This document shows positions 1 through 6,638 of a stretch of 8,005 nt of DNA, piece after piece (the first letter of the stretch is position 1; every line of letters begins with the position of its first letter). The notes under the pieces were generated by a model, which worked only from the letters and a program-made list of their open reading frames with translations, ran no database searches and was not told the origin of the DNA. Position numbers and translations under genes: made by a program. The DNA comes from an uncultured Anaeromassilibacillus sp. (lineage in GTDB: Bacteria; Bacillota; Clostridia; Oscillospirales; Acutalibacteraceae): assembly GCA_945988865.1 (NCBI GenBank), contig CAMFTQ010000025.1, forward strand, positions 1-8,005, written 5' to 3'.

Positions 1-801
1 TTAATGGGCGTTTTCGCTTTCACAGGCTGTAATCAGAGCAGTAATGGAGAAAACAACTCAGACGAGTCTTGGACAAAGGTTGAAAAAGCAGGCAAATTAG
101 TTTTAGGTCTTGACGACAGCTTCCCTCCAATGGGCTATCGTGATGAGAAAACAGGCGAAATCGTAGGCTTTGACATTGATTTGGCAAAAGAGGTCTGCAA
201 ACGCCTTAATATTGAGCTTGTTACACAGCCAATCGACTGGAACTCAAAGGAATTTGAGCTTTCAAGCGGTAACATCGACTGCATCTGGAACGGCTTTACA
301 TACACAGAGGAACGTAACGAGCAGATGAACCTCACAGCACCTTATATGAAAAACACTCAGGTTATTATGGTTTCCGAGAAGTCAGGCTTTAAGAGCCGTG
401 CTGACCTTGCAGGCAAGGTTGTTGCAGCTCAGACAGGCTCATCGGGTGAAAACGCACTCAACGATTCAGGCGATTTTGTAAAGTCAGTCGGCAGTATCGT
501 TACACAGAGCAGCTACTTAAACCTTTTGCTTGAGCTTGAAAACGGCACAGTTGACGCAGTAGTGCTTGATGAAAAGGTTGCTACAAACTATATGAAAAAG
601 CACGAGGGCAAGTACCGCTTAATTCAGGCAGACGGCAAGGACGATTATTTAACAGAGGAAGAATACGTAATCGGCTTCAGAAAGAACGATATTGCTCTGA
701 CAGACAAAATTGTTGAAACACTCAAGGCTATGGCTGCCGACGGCGCTATGGCAAAGATCTCAACAGAGTGGTTCGGCGAGGACGTTACAACTATTAAATA
801 A
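1..801 (+). CDS. Amino acid ABC transporter substrate-binding lipoprotein (5' partial)
   Basis: This is the extracytoplasmic receptor of a polar amino acid ABC importer (SBP_bac_3 family). It captures the amino acid and hands it to the permease encoded next. The frame is open to the left edge, so the true start and most of the signal peptide lie outside the window. Counting from the first visible Met (base 4), FTGC with Cys9 looks like a lipobox, so the protein is probably a lipid-anchored lipoprotein. It is followed by a Ser/Asn/Gly-rich linker. Family landmarks are KLVLGLDDSFPPMGY (31-45), GFDIDLAKEV (55-64), the GFTYTEER segment (97-104), TAPYM (111-115), AAQTGSSGENAL (141-152) and DAVVLDEKVA (184-193). 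The mature part, about 257 residues, is a normal full-length receptor. A permease and an ATPase follow on the same strand. The substrate (glutamine, cystine, arginine or another amino acid) cannot be decided from these motifs. Confidence 0.93.
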   Translation, partial: LMGVFAFTGCNQSSNGENNSDESWTKVEKAGKLVLGLDDSFPPMGYRDEKTGEIVGFDIDLAKEVCKRLNIELVTQPIDWNSKEFELSSGNIDCIWNGFTYTEERNEQMNLTAPYMKNTQVIMVSEKSGFKSRADLAGKVVAAQTGSSGENALNDSGDFVKSVGSIVTQSSYLNLLLELENGTVDAVVLDEKVATNYMKKHEGKYRLIQADGKDDYLTEEEYVIGFRKNDIALTDKIVETLKAMAADGAMAKISTEWFGEDVTTIK

Positions 802-814
802 GATTATCTATCGG

Positions 815-838
815 GGCGGACGGTTAAAGCTGTCCGCC
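815..838 (+). terminator. Stem-loop between receptor and permease genes (attenuator or mRNA-stabilising hairpin)
   Basis: A 9-bp stem (GGCGGACGG pairing with CTGTCCGCC, one G-U pair) closes a 6-base loop and begins 14 bases after the receptor stop codon. The downstream bases are T-rich but broken by other bases, with no clean T run, so termination is probably partial. Hairpins in this place often keep receptor mRNA more abundant than permease mRNA. That role is an inference here. Confidence 0.6.
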
Positions 839-876
839 TGATTGCTTTATTTATTCATACCCTTACAATACATAAA

Positions 877-882
877 GAAAGG
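877..882 (+). promoter_or_regulatory. Ribosome binding site of the permease gene
   Basis: GAAAGG ends 8 bases before the ATG at 891. It is weaker than the AGGAGG-type sites of the other genes in the window, which would fit lower translation of the membrane subunit. Confidence 0.6.
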
Positions 883-890
883 TCGCTTAT

Positions 891-1571
891 ATGGATTTTG
901 CTTCAATCATACAGTCGATTTTCGGCAGTATAAACGTTGAAATTTTCTTTTCAAAGATGCTTGCCGGTGCGCTCACCACGCTTGAAATATTTTTTCTTAC
1001 GCTTTTATTTTCTCTGCCGCTCGGTATGCTTCTGTGCCTTGGCAGAATGTCGCATTTAAAGGTAGTTTCTATGCCTGTACGGCTTTATCTGCTTGTGATG
1101 AGGGGTACTCCGCTGATGCTCCAGATTTTATTCGTATTCTTCGGCTTGCAGCCGCTTTTCGGCATACAGGTTGACAGGTTTTCGGCTACAATCATCGCCT
1201 TTTCGCTAAACTATGCGGCTTATTTCTGTGAGATTTACCGTGGCGGTATGGAAAGTATCCCAAAAGGACAGTTTGAGGCGGCAAAGGTTCTCGGCTATTC
1301 AAAGTCAACCTCGTTTTTCAAAATCATTTTACCGCAGGTAATAAAAAGAATAATTCCGCCAATGGGCAACGAGTTTATCACTCTTGTAAAGGATACGTCG
1401 CTTGCAAAGATTATTGCAGTAGTTGAGCTTATGAAGGTAACAGAGGAATATGTAAACTCCGCCGTAAACGTGGTACCGTTCTTTGTAGCGGCTGTTTTCT
1501 ATCTTGTTATGAACGGCGTTGTGTCAAGATTTTTCTCTGTTGTTGAGAAAAAGCTAAGCTATTACAATTAA
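891..1571 (+). CDS. Amino acid ABC transporter permease (HisM/GlnP type)
   Basis: Integral membrane subunit of the importer, forming the channel through which the amino acid passes. At 226 residues it has the usual length for the HisMQ permease family. Hydrophobic segments are visible near residues 28-52, 66-92, 98-113 and 192-212. The family motif RGTPLMLQ lies at 71-78, NYAAYFCEIYRGG at 107-119, and the cytoplasmic EAA loop, which contacts the ATPase, starts at EAAKVLGYS (129-137) and continues to the ILPQ and PP residues near 146-157. The start at 891 is supported by GAAAGG 8 bases upstream. The stop codon overlaps the first base of the ribosome binding site of the ATPase gene, a sign of tight co-expression. 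Most such importers use a homodimer of one permease, which fits the single permease gene here. Confidence 0.94.
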   Translation: MDFASIIQSIFGSINVEIFFSKMLAGALTTLEIFFLTLLFSLPLGMLLCLGRMSHLKVVSMPVRLYLLVMRGTPLMLQILFVFFGLQPLFGIQVDRFSATIIAFSLNYAAYFCEIYRGGMESIPKGQFEAAKVLGYSKSTSFFKIILPQVIKRIIPPMGNEFITLVKDTSLAKIIAVVELMKVTEEYVNSAVNVVPFFVAAVFYLVMNGVVSRFFSVVEKKLSYYN

Positions 1572-1582
1572 GGGGGCAGAGT

Positions 1583-2344
1583 ATGAAAATTCTTGAAGCT
1601 AACCACCTTGTAAAGTCCTTCGGCTCACTGGAGGTTTTAAAGGATATTTCCATTGAGGTAAAAAAAGGCGAGGTGCTTGCCATAATAGGACCGTCAGGCT
1701 CAGGCAAAAGCACACTTTTAAGATGCATAACACAGCTTGAGGACGTTGACAACGGCGAAATCGTAATCTGCGGTGAAACGCTTTGCGCTAAGGGCGAAAA
1801 CGGAAAGGCACAGTACGCATCAAAACAACAGCGCCGTAAAATCGGCTTGCATTTAGGACTTGTATTTCAGAACTTCAACCTTTTTCCGCATTTAAGCGTT
1901 ATACAGAATGTTATGAATCCGCAGACAGAGGTTCTAAAAAAATCAAAAGATGAGGCAGAAAAACACGCAAAGGAGCTTCTTGCCAAGGTAGGCTTGACAG
2001 AAAAAGAAAACGCATACCCCTGCGAGCTGTCGGGCGGTCAGCAGCAGCGAGTTTCAATAGCAAGAGCGATGGCTATGAACCCCGACCTTCTCCTCTTTGA
2101 CGAGCCGACCTCGGCGCTCGACCCCGAGCTTACAGGCGAGATTTTAAAGGTAATAAAGGGTCTTGCAAAGCTCAAGACAACTATGGTAATTGTAACTCAC
2201 GAAATGAGCTTTGCAAAGAACGTAGCCGACAGAGTTGTGTTTATGGACAACGGCTACATCATAGCAGACGGTACGCCGAGCGAGATTTTTGATAATACAG
2301 ACAATACACGCATACGTGAATTTCTGGCTAAGTTTGACGATTGA
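1583..2344 (+). CDS. Amino acid ABC transporter ATP-binding protein (GlnQ/HisP type)
   Basis: Cytoplasmic ATPase that drives the importer. All nucleotide-binding motifs are intact in the 253 residues: Walker A GPSGSGKST (36-44), Q-loop Gln96, signature LSGGQQQR (149-156), Walker B LLLFDEP (169-175) with catalytic Glu174, D-loop SALD (177-180) and switch His206 in VTHE. A stretch of extra residues near 67-90, between the beta strands and the Q-loop, makes it slightly longer than GlnQ and more like HisP. AGGGGG at 1571-1576, six bases before the ATG, is the ribosome binding site and shares base 1571 with the permease stop. The gap to the permease is 11 bases and to proB 20 bases, so all three are probably on one transcript. 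Confidence 0.95.
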   Translation: MKILEANHLVKSFGSLEVLKDISIEVKKGEVLAIIGPSGSGKSTLLRCITQLEDVDNGEIVICGETLCAKGENGKAQYASKQQRRKIGLHLGLVFQNFNLFPHLSVIQNVMNPQTEVLKKSKDEAEKHAKELLAKVGLTEKENAYPCELSGGQQQRVSIARAMAMNPDLLLFDEPTSALDPELTGEILKVIKGLAKLKTTMVIVTHEMSFAKNVADRVVFMDNGYIIADGTPSEIFDNTDNTRIREFLAKFDD

Positions 2345-2364
2345 TAAATAATGGAGAAATCAAA

Positions 2365-3162
2365 ATGATAAATCAAAGAATAGTAGTAAAGGTAGGAACA
2401 TCTACCCTCACATATGAAAACGGAAAGGTCAATTTAAGACGAATTGAACAGCTGTGCAAGGTTTTGTCCGACTTACAGAATATGGGCAACGAGGTTGTGC
2501 TTGTATCCTCGGGCGCTATCGGTGTAGGAGTAGGCAAATTAGGACTAAAGCAAAAGCCACAGTCAACAAAAGAAAGACAGGCGCTTGCCGCAGTAGGTCA
2601 GTGCGAGCTTATGTTTATGTACGACAAGCTGTTCGGCGAGTACAACCGCACAGTCGCACAGGTGCTTCTGACGAAGTACGCAATAGAAACAGAGTCAAAA
2701 AAGCAGAATGTTATAAACACGTTCGAGTCGCTTTTTGATATGGATATTATACCTATCGTCAATGAAAACGACACCGTAGCCATTGATGAGCTTGAGGGCA
2801 ACAAGATAGGCGACAACGATATGCTATCGGCTATAGTTTCACGTCTGGTAAAGGCAGACAAGCTGATTATCCTCACCGATATTGACGGACTGTACGACAG
2901 CAACCCTCGTACTAACCCGAACGCAAAGAAAATTGATTGCGTAGAAAAAATCACAGAGGACATCTTGAAAATGGCAGACGGTTCAGGCTCTGCAAGAGGA
3001 ACAGGCGGAATGACAACAAAGCTTCAGGCGGCAAAGTACGTGACGGAATCGGGAACGCAGTGCGTAATTATGAACGGCGAAAATCCGCTCAGGCTGTATG
3101 ATGTTGTTGAAAAGGAGCAGATAGGAACTGTATTTTTGCCAAGCTGTGAAAATAACAGATAA
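2365..3162 (+). CDS. proB: Glutamate 5-kinase, short form without PUA domain
   Basis: Phosphorylates L-glutamate to gamma-glutamyl phosphate with ATP, the first and usually feedback-controlled step of proline synthesis in the cytoplasm. The amino acid kinase fold is complete: KVGTSTL (9-15), LVSSGAIGVG (46-55), NENDTVA (133-139), GDNDMLSA (149-156), TDIDGLYDSNP (171-181) and GTGGMTTK (212-219). I place the start at ATG 2365 because GGAG at 2353-2356 lies 8 bases upstream. A TTG at 2341 would add eight residues but overlaps the ATPase stop and has no comparable site. The resulting 265 residues correspond to the kinase domain alone. The C-terminal PUA domain of the 367-residue E. coli enzyme is absent, as in many Clostridia. 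proA follows after 21 bases. Confidence 0.96.
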   Translation: MINQRIVVKVGTSTLTYENGKVNLRRIEQLCKVLSDLQNMGNEVVLVSSGAIGVGVGKLGLKQKPQSTKERQALAAVGQCELMFMYDKLFGEYNRTVAQVLLTKYAIETESKKQNVINTFESLFDMDIIPIVNENDTVAIDELEGNKIGDNDMLSAIVSRLVKADKLIILTDIDGLYDSNPRTNPNAKKIDCVEKITEDILKMADGSGSARGTGGMTTKLQAAKYVTESGTQCVIMNGENPLRLYDVVEKEQIGTVFLPSCENNR

Positions 3163-3183
3163 AGCTTTGAGAGGGAGTTTTTT

Positions 3184-4428
3184 ATGACGGCTATAGAAAA
3201 TATGGGTGCAAAGGCAAAAGAAGCGTCAAGATTTTTAGCCACAGCCGGCAAAATAAAAAATGACGCATTGATTGCCATTTGTAATGCTATAAAAGAAAAT
3301 TGCGAAAGTATTATTAAGGCAAATGAAATTGATATTGAAAACGGCAAAAAGGCAGGACTTACCGCTTCACTTCTTGACAGACTGAGCTTAAACGAGCAGA
3401 GAATTTTCTCAATGGCTGACGGTGTGGCACAGGTAGCGTCACTTGCCGACCCTATAGGTACGGTGCTAAGCGGTAACCGACTTGAAAACGGACTTAAAAT
3501 TCAAAGAGTGCGAGTACCTTTAGGTGTTATCGGAATTATATTTGAGGCTCGTCCGAATGTTACGGCAGACGCCGCCGCACTCTGCTTAAAGGCTGGTAAC
3601 GCAGTAATTCTGCGTGGCGGAAAAGAAGCAATAAACTCAAACAAGGCTATTGCCGACATTATGAGAAACGCAATAGAAAAGTCAGGTCTGCCGATTGACT
3701 GCATACAACTTATCGAGGACACATCAAGAGAGAGCGCAACAGAGCTTATGGGACTTTCACAGTATCTTGACGTGCTTATCCCCAGAGGCGGTGCAGGACT
3801 GATAAACGCAGTTGTGCAGAACGCAAAGGTGCCTGTAATTGAAACGGGTGTCGGCAACTGCCACGTTTATGTTGATAAGACTGCCGATATTGAAATGGCG
3901 GCAAGCATAATCTTCAACGCAAAAACATCACGTCCGTCAGTGTGCAACGCTATCGAAACTATCCTTGTTCACAAGGCTATTGCAGAAAAAGCACTGCCTG
4001 TAATAAAAGAAAGGCTCGACACAAAAAGCGTTGAGCTAAGAGGCTGTGAAGAAACTGTACGTATCCTCGGCGACAGCGTAATTCCGGCTACAGAGGACGA
4101 TTATTACAAAGAATTTCTCGACTACATACTCGCCGTAAGAGTAGTTGACAGCATAGACGAGGCTATCGCACATATTGCGAAATATTCAAGCGGTCACAGC
4201 GAATGTATCGTAACAGAAAGCTATGAAAACGCAGAGAAATTCACGCAGTCGGTTGACTCGGCGGCAGTATATGTAAACGCCTCAACACGCTTTACAGACG
4301 GCGGTGAGTTCGGACTCGGCGCAGAAATAGGCATCTCAACGCAAAAGCTCCACGCAAGAGGACCTATGGGCTTAAACGAGCTGACAAGTACAAAGTTTAT
4401 AATAAGCGGCAACGGACAGGTAAGATGA
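3184..4428 (+). CDS. proA: Glutamate-5-semialdehyde dehydrogenase (gamma-glutamyl phosphate reductase)
   Basis: Reduces gamma-glutamyl phosphate with NADPH to glutamate-5-semialdehyde, which cyclises to pyrroline-5-carboxylate, the precursor of proline. The unstable phosphate made by ProB is probably passed between the two enzymes, which fits their adjacent genes. The 414 residues match the family length. Visible landmarks are the nucleotide-binding region VPLGVIGIIFEARPNV (111-126), LKAGNAVILRGGKEA (135-149), LIPRGGAGLI (198-207), the catalytic Cys254 in RPSVCNA, and the family signature running from about 362 to 387 (NASTRFTDGGEFGLGAE within it). GAGGGAG at 3171-3177, six bases before the ATG, supports the start. 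It is the last gene of the unit and a strong terminator follows. Confidence 0.97.
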   Translation: MTAIENMGAKAKEASRFLATAGKIKNDALIAICNAIKENCESIIKANEIDIENGKKAGLTASLLDRLSLNEQRIFSMADGVAQVASLADPIGTVLSGNRLENGLKIQRVRVPLGVIGIIFEARPNVTADAAALCLKAGNAVILRGGKEAINSNKAIADIMRNAIEKSGLPIDCIQLIEDTSRESATELMGLSQYLDVLIPRGGAGLINAVVQNAKVPVIETGVGNCHVYVDKTADIEMAASIIFNAKTSRPSVCNAIETILVHKAIAEKALPVIKERLDTKSVELRGCEETVRILGDSVIPATEDDYYKEFLDYILAVRVVDSIDEAIAHIAKYSSGHSECIVTESYENAEKFTQSVDSAAVYVNASTRFTDGGEFGLGAEIGISTQKLHARGPMGLNELTSTKFIISGNGQVR

Positions 4429-4442
4429 ATTTTCTAAAAGAA

Positions 4443-4482
4443 GGGCAGAGAGCTTCGGCTTTCTGCCCCTTAATATTTTATT
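4443..4482 (+). terminator. Intrinsic terminator after proA
   Basis: An 11-bp stem (GGGCAGAGAGC with GCTTTCTGCCC, one G-U pair) closes a TTCG loop on a C-G pair, the very stable cUUCGg tetraloop. A T-rich tail follows (CTTAATATTTTATT). It starts 14 bases after the proA stop. The end of the tail touches the -35 box of the next promoter. Confidence 0.9.
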
Positions 4483-4509
4483 GACATAATTTAACAGAAA
4501 TGATACAAT
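4481..4509 (+). promoter_or_regulatory. Sigma-A type promoter of the M23-dockerin gene
   Basis: The -35 box is a perfect TTGACA (4481-4486). After a 17-base spacer comes TACAAT (4504-4509), one mismatch from consensus, and TG at 4501-4502 gives an extended -10. Transcription would start near 4516, leaving a leader of about 37 bases. This looks like a strong housekeeping promoter. No clear operator repeat is visible around it. Confidence 0.85.
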
Positions 4510-4540
4510 TTTCTTGTCTTTAAAACGGCAATTTTCTGAG

Positions 4541-4545
4541 AGGAG
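4541..4545 (+). promoter_or_regulatory. Ribosome binding site deciding the M23 gene start
   Basis: AGGAG (within GAGAGGAG) ends 7 bases before ATG 4553. An in-frame TTG at 4514 lies almost on the predicted transcription start and has no such site, so it is not the start. Confidence 0.85.
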
Positions 4546-4552
4546 TTTTATT

Positions 4553-6472
4553 ATGAATAATAAATTTAAAAAGCTGATTTCAGCCTGTCTTGCGGTAATT
4601 CTATTGTTTAGTACAGTTTTGGCAGTACCGCCTTCGGCTGTTGCCGGCACACTTATTTGGCCTGTTCCCGGACACACAAACTTATCACAAGGTCTTCACA
4701 ATGGTAATGCCATTGATATCTGCGATGGAGGAATTTACGGTGCTACCGTTGTTGCCGCTATGGGCGGTACTGTCGAGTATATATTTCTTTGTGGAGCAAA
4801 TCATTACGGAAGTGATGGCGATTGCAACGGGTTTGGTACAGGACTTGTAATCAGAGGCGATGACGGACGTACATATCATTATGCACATATGTTAGGCGGA
4901 AGTATCCCTGAAAATGTTTATTGGGGTGCGTATGTTTCTGCAGGACAAAAAATAGGTCAGGTAGGTAATACAGGCAACTCAAGTGGTGCTCATCTTCATT
5001 TTGGTATTTCCTACGGTAATTACTGGAACCCAAGCGGTATAAACCCTAAGGATGAAACGTACGTATCTTCTGTGCAGTCACTTGTAACGCCGACAATTAC
5101 AACAAATAAGTCGGAATATGCTTTAGGTGAATCAGTCGATATTTCATGGACTCCGTCACCGGCAAACTCAAACCTATCTCATTATTGGCTGAAAATAGAT
5201 TCCCCCTCGGGCAATACAATATTAAATCAAAGAATGGATTATAATACCTCTTACAGCTTTATCGTCAGCGAAGCGGGAGAATACCGAATTACTACCTGTG
5301 CAACTCCTATAGGCTCTCAGGCGGGCGAAGGCAGCTTAACCGATAATAAAACAATCAAGGTTTCACAAAGACCCGGCAAACCTGTTTTAAATGTTGAAGC
5401 CGGCACATCTAATACACGCACTGTATTCAGCTGGAACAGTACCTCTGATACCTCATCATATGTATTAACTGTTAAAAATACAGACACAGGCGAGCAGAAT
5501 ACCAAAAATTTAAGCAACAATCTCAGCAAATATGATATGCTTCTTATCCCGGGTAATTATGAGGCTGTGATAAAGGCATATTCTTCCGGCGGGGGTGTTT
5601 GCACAGCGTCAAATACAGTGAACTTTACTGTTTTGCAAAGCACTGAGCCTGACAAGGACGGTTGGTTTTTTTCAACCAATCTCCCCTCGGATGTATCTGC
5701 CAAGGATTACACAATCAACTACAAGCACACCTATAAAAGGGTATCGGCAGACAGTCCCGGAGAGGGATGGGTAAAGGGCGCGCTGAATAAATCCGAATAT
5801 CAAAATGTCGGTGAGCCTTACTGGTCAAACATAGAGCTTGAAACATCAGAATCAAGAGTCTTGCTAAGCTATTACTACTACCATTTTTGCAGCGGTAACA
5901 CAGGCACAGAGGTGAATTATGAGTTTACCGACAAATTCCCTCATTATGACGCATTAGATCCTAACGGAGTGTATTCGTTCCAGACAGGTTATGACAGTGC
6001 TGACAACAGATATAAGTATTACTATTTGAATTGGAATGACGGCAACCGTGCATATTGCTCGTCGGGAGTAACCTGTGACGGTTCTTACGGTAATCATCCT
6101 GCCCGTAGTTTTGTATGGTATAAAACAAGTCAGTATCAGGATAGAGCAAAGGTAGATTACTATAACTATTCAAAGACATCTGACTGGACAGAAACATTAG
6201 ATGAAACGGCCTCATCGGTTGTTTACAGATATAAATTAAATAATTCAGATCCTGCACAGTCAGAAAAGCTCGGTGACGTAAACGGTGACGGAAAGGTGAA
6301 TGTCAAGGACGCAACAATGATTCAGAAATCAGCCGCATCAATCATCACACTTTCAGACGAGCAAGGCAAAGCCGCTGATGTAAACAAGGACGGCAAGGTA
6401 AACGTAACAGACGCAACAGCTATTCAGAAGTACTCAGCCGGCATTGAAACAGGCTTTGATATAGGAAAGTAA
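4553..6472 (+). CDS. Secreted M23 (LytM-type) peptidase with C-terminal type I dockerin
   Basis: Predicted exported zinc peptidase of 639 residues that probably cuts peptide cross-links in peptidoglycan. Order of parts: signal peptide 1-31 (NNKFKK, hydrophobic core, cleavage likely after SAVA); M23 domain about 32-170, with metal ligands H49 and D55, H109/H112 in YHYAH, and H147/H149 in GAHLHFG; Ig-like module about 176-272; fibronectin III-like module about 273-361; tyrosine/tryptophan-rich module about 369-565 of no family I recognise; dockerin 573-639 with two calcium loops (D575-N577-D579-N583-D586 and D609-N611-D613-N617-D620). H49 and D55 are two residues further apart than in the common HxxxD pattern. 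Cys80 and Cys91 flank a small insert in the peptidase domain. The dockerin suggests attachment to a cohesin scaffold at the cell surface or in a secreted complex. The gene has its own promoter and terminator. The domain order is clear; the substrate is unproven. Confidence 0.9.
   Translation: MNNKFKKLISACLAVILLFSTVLAVPPSAVAGTLIWPVPGHTNLSQGLHNGNAIDICDGGIYGATVVAAMGGTVEYIFLCGANHYGSDGDCNGFGTGLVIRGDDGRTYHYAHMLGGSIPENVYWGAYVSAGQKIGQVGNTGNSSGAHLHFGISYGNYWNPSGINPKDETYVSSVQSLVTPTITTNKSEYALGESVDISWTPSPANSNLSHYWLKIDSPSGNTILNQRMDYNTSYSFIVSEAGEYRITTCATPIGSQAGEGSLTDNKTIKVSQRPGKPVLNVEAGTSNTRTVFSWNSTSDTSSYVLTVKNTDTGEQNTKNLSNNLSKYDMLLIPGNYEAVIKAYSSGGGVCTASNTVNFTVLQSTEPDKDGWFFSTNLPSDVSAKDYTINYKHTYKRVSADSPGEGWVKGALNKSEYQNVGEPYWSNIELETSESRVLLSYYYYHFCSGNTGTEVNYEFTDKFPHYDALDPNGVYSFQTGYDSADNRYKYYYLNWNDGNRAYCSSGVTCDGSYGNHPARSFVWYKTSQYQDRAKVDYYNYSKTSDWTETLDETASSVVYRYKLNNSDPAQSEKLGDVNGDGKVNVKDATMIQKSAASIITLSDEQGKAADVNKDGKVNVTDATAIQKYSAGIETGFDIGK
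6275..6442 (+). repeat. Duplicated dockerin calcium-binding segments
   Basis: Two 22-residue segments (6275-6340 and 6377-6442) share 16 identical residues, including D-V-N, D-G-K-V-N-V, D-A-T and I-Q-K. They are the two F-hand repeats that define a type I dockerin. The near symmetry would allow binding to a cohesin in either of two orientations, as known for type I dockerins. Confidence 0.88.
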
Positions 6473-6498
6473 AACTATATTACATAATAATCATAACG

Positions 6499-6535
6499 CA
6501 GGGACGGCAAAAGCCGTCCTTGTTTATTATGATAA
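6499..6535 (+). terminator. Intrinsic terminator after the M23-dockerin gene
   Basis: A 10-bp stem (CAGGGACGGC pairing with GCCGTCCTTG, one G-U pair) encloses an AAAA loop. It is followed by TTTATTAT. It begins about 27 bases after the stop codon and closes the single-gene unit. Confidence 0.88.
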
Positions 6536-6558
6536 AAATAATTACTTTATTGTAACAC

Positions 6559-6587
6559 TTGTAATTTTTGTTTTATTATTGTATAAT
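6559..6587 (+). promoter_or_regulatory. Promoter of the M50 protease-scpA unit
   Basis: A perfect TATAAT (6582-6587) is preceded by a 17-base, T-rich spacer and TTGTAA (6559-6564, four of six consensus bases). Transcription would begin near 6594. A second TATAAT at 6601-6606 has only a poor -35 match (TTGTAT at 6579) and may be a secondary start. Confidence 0.7.
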
Positions 6588-6601
6588 GTAAAAAGCATAT
6601 T

Positions 6602-6624
6602 ATAATGGTGAATTATACCATTGT
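6602..6624 (+). promoter_or_regulatory. Inverted repeat in the leader of the M50 gene
   Basis: ATAATGGT and ACCATTGT form an 8-bp dyad (one T-G pair if read as RNA) around the loop GAATTAT. It lies between the predicted transcription start and the ribosome binding site, ending two bases before GGAGG. It could be a repressor site or a weak RNA hairpin affecting translation; neither is shown. Confidence 0.35.
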
Positions 6625-6626
6625 CT

Positions 6627-6631
6627 GGAGG
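6627..6631 (+). promoter_or_regulatory. Ribosome binding site deciding the M50 gene start
   Basis: GGAGG ends 7 bases before ATG 6639. An in-frame TTG at 6621 precedes this site and would put the site inside the gene, so it is not used as the start. Confidence 0.85.
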
Positions 6632-6638
6632 TATCTAT

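Noticed and set aside
842..869. Possible promoter TTGCTT-16 bases-TACAAT before the permease gene
   Set aside because: The -35 matches at only three of six positions, and the predicted start would fall right at the ribosome binding site, leaving almost no leader.
1660..1666. Run of seven A in the ATPase gene as a possible frameshift site
   Set aside because: The frame is intact on both sides with all ATPase motifs present, and there is no downstream alternative frame of interest.
2341..2364. TTG start for proB eight codons upstream
   Set aside because: It overlaps the ATPase stop codon, has no good ribosome site, and the added residues precede the conserved N-terminus; GGAG before ATG 2365 fits better.
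2454..2738. Open frame of 94 codons on the + strand in another frame of proB
   Set aside because: It overlaps the conserved kinase motifs in the correct frame, and its Arg- and Cys-rich product looks like a frame-shifted reading.
2598..2963. Open frame of 121 codons on the minus strand inside proB
   Set aside because: It lies wholly opposite a well-conserved gene, has Ser/Phe-rich composition typical of a shadow frame, and matches no family I know.
5961..6257. Open frame of 98 codons on the minus strand opposite the aromatic module
   Set aside because: Its length is explained by the biased codons of the real gene; it shows no recognisable domain.
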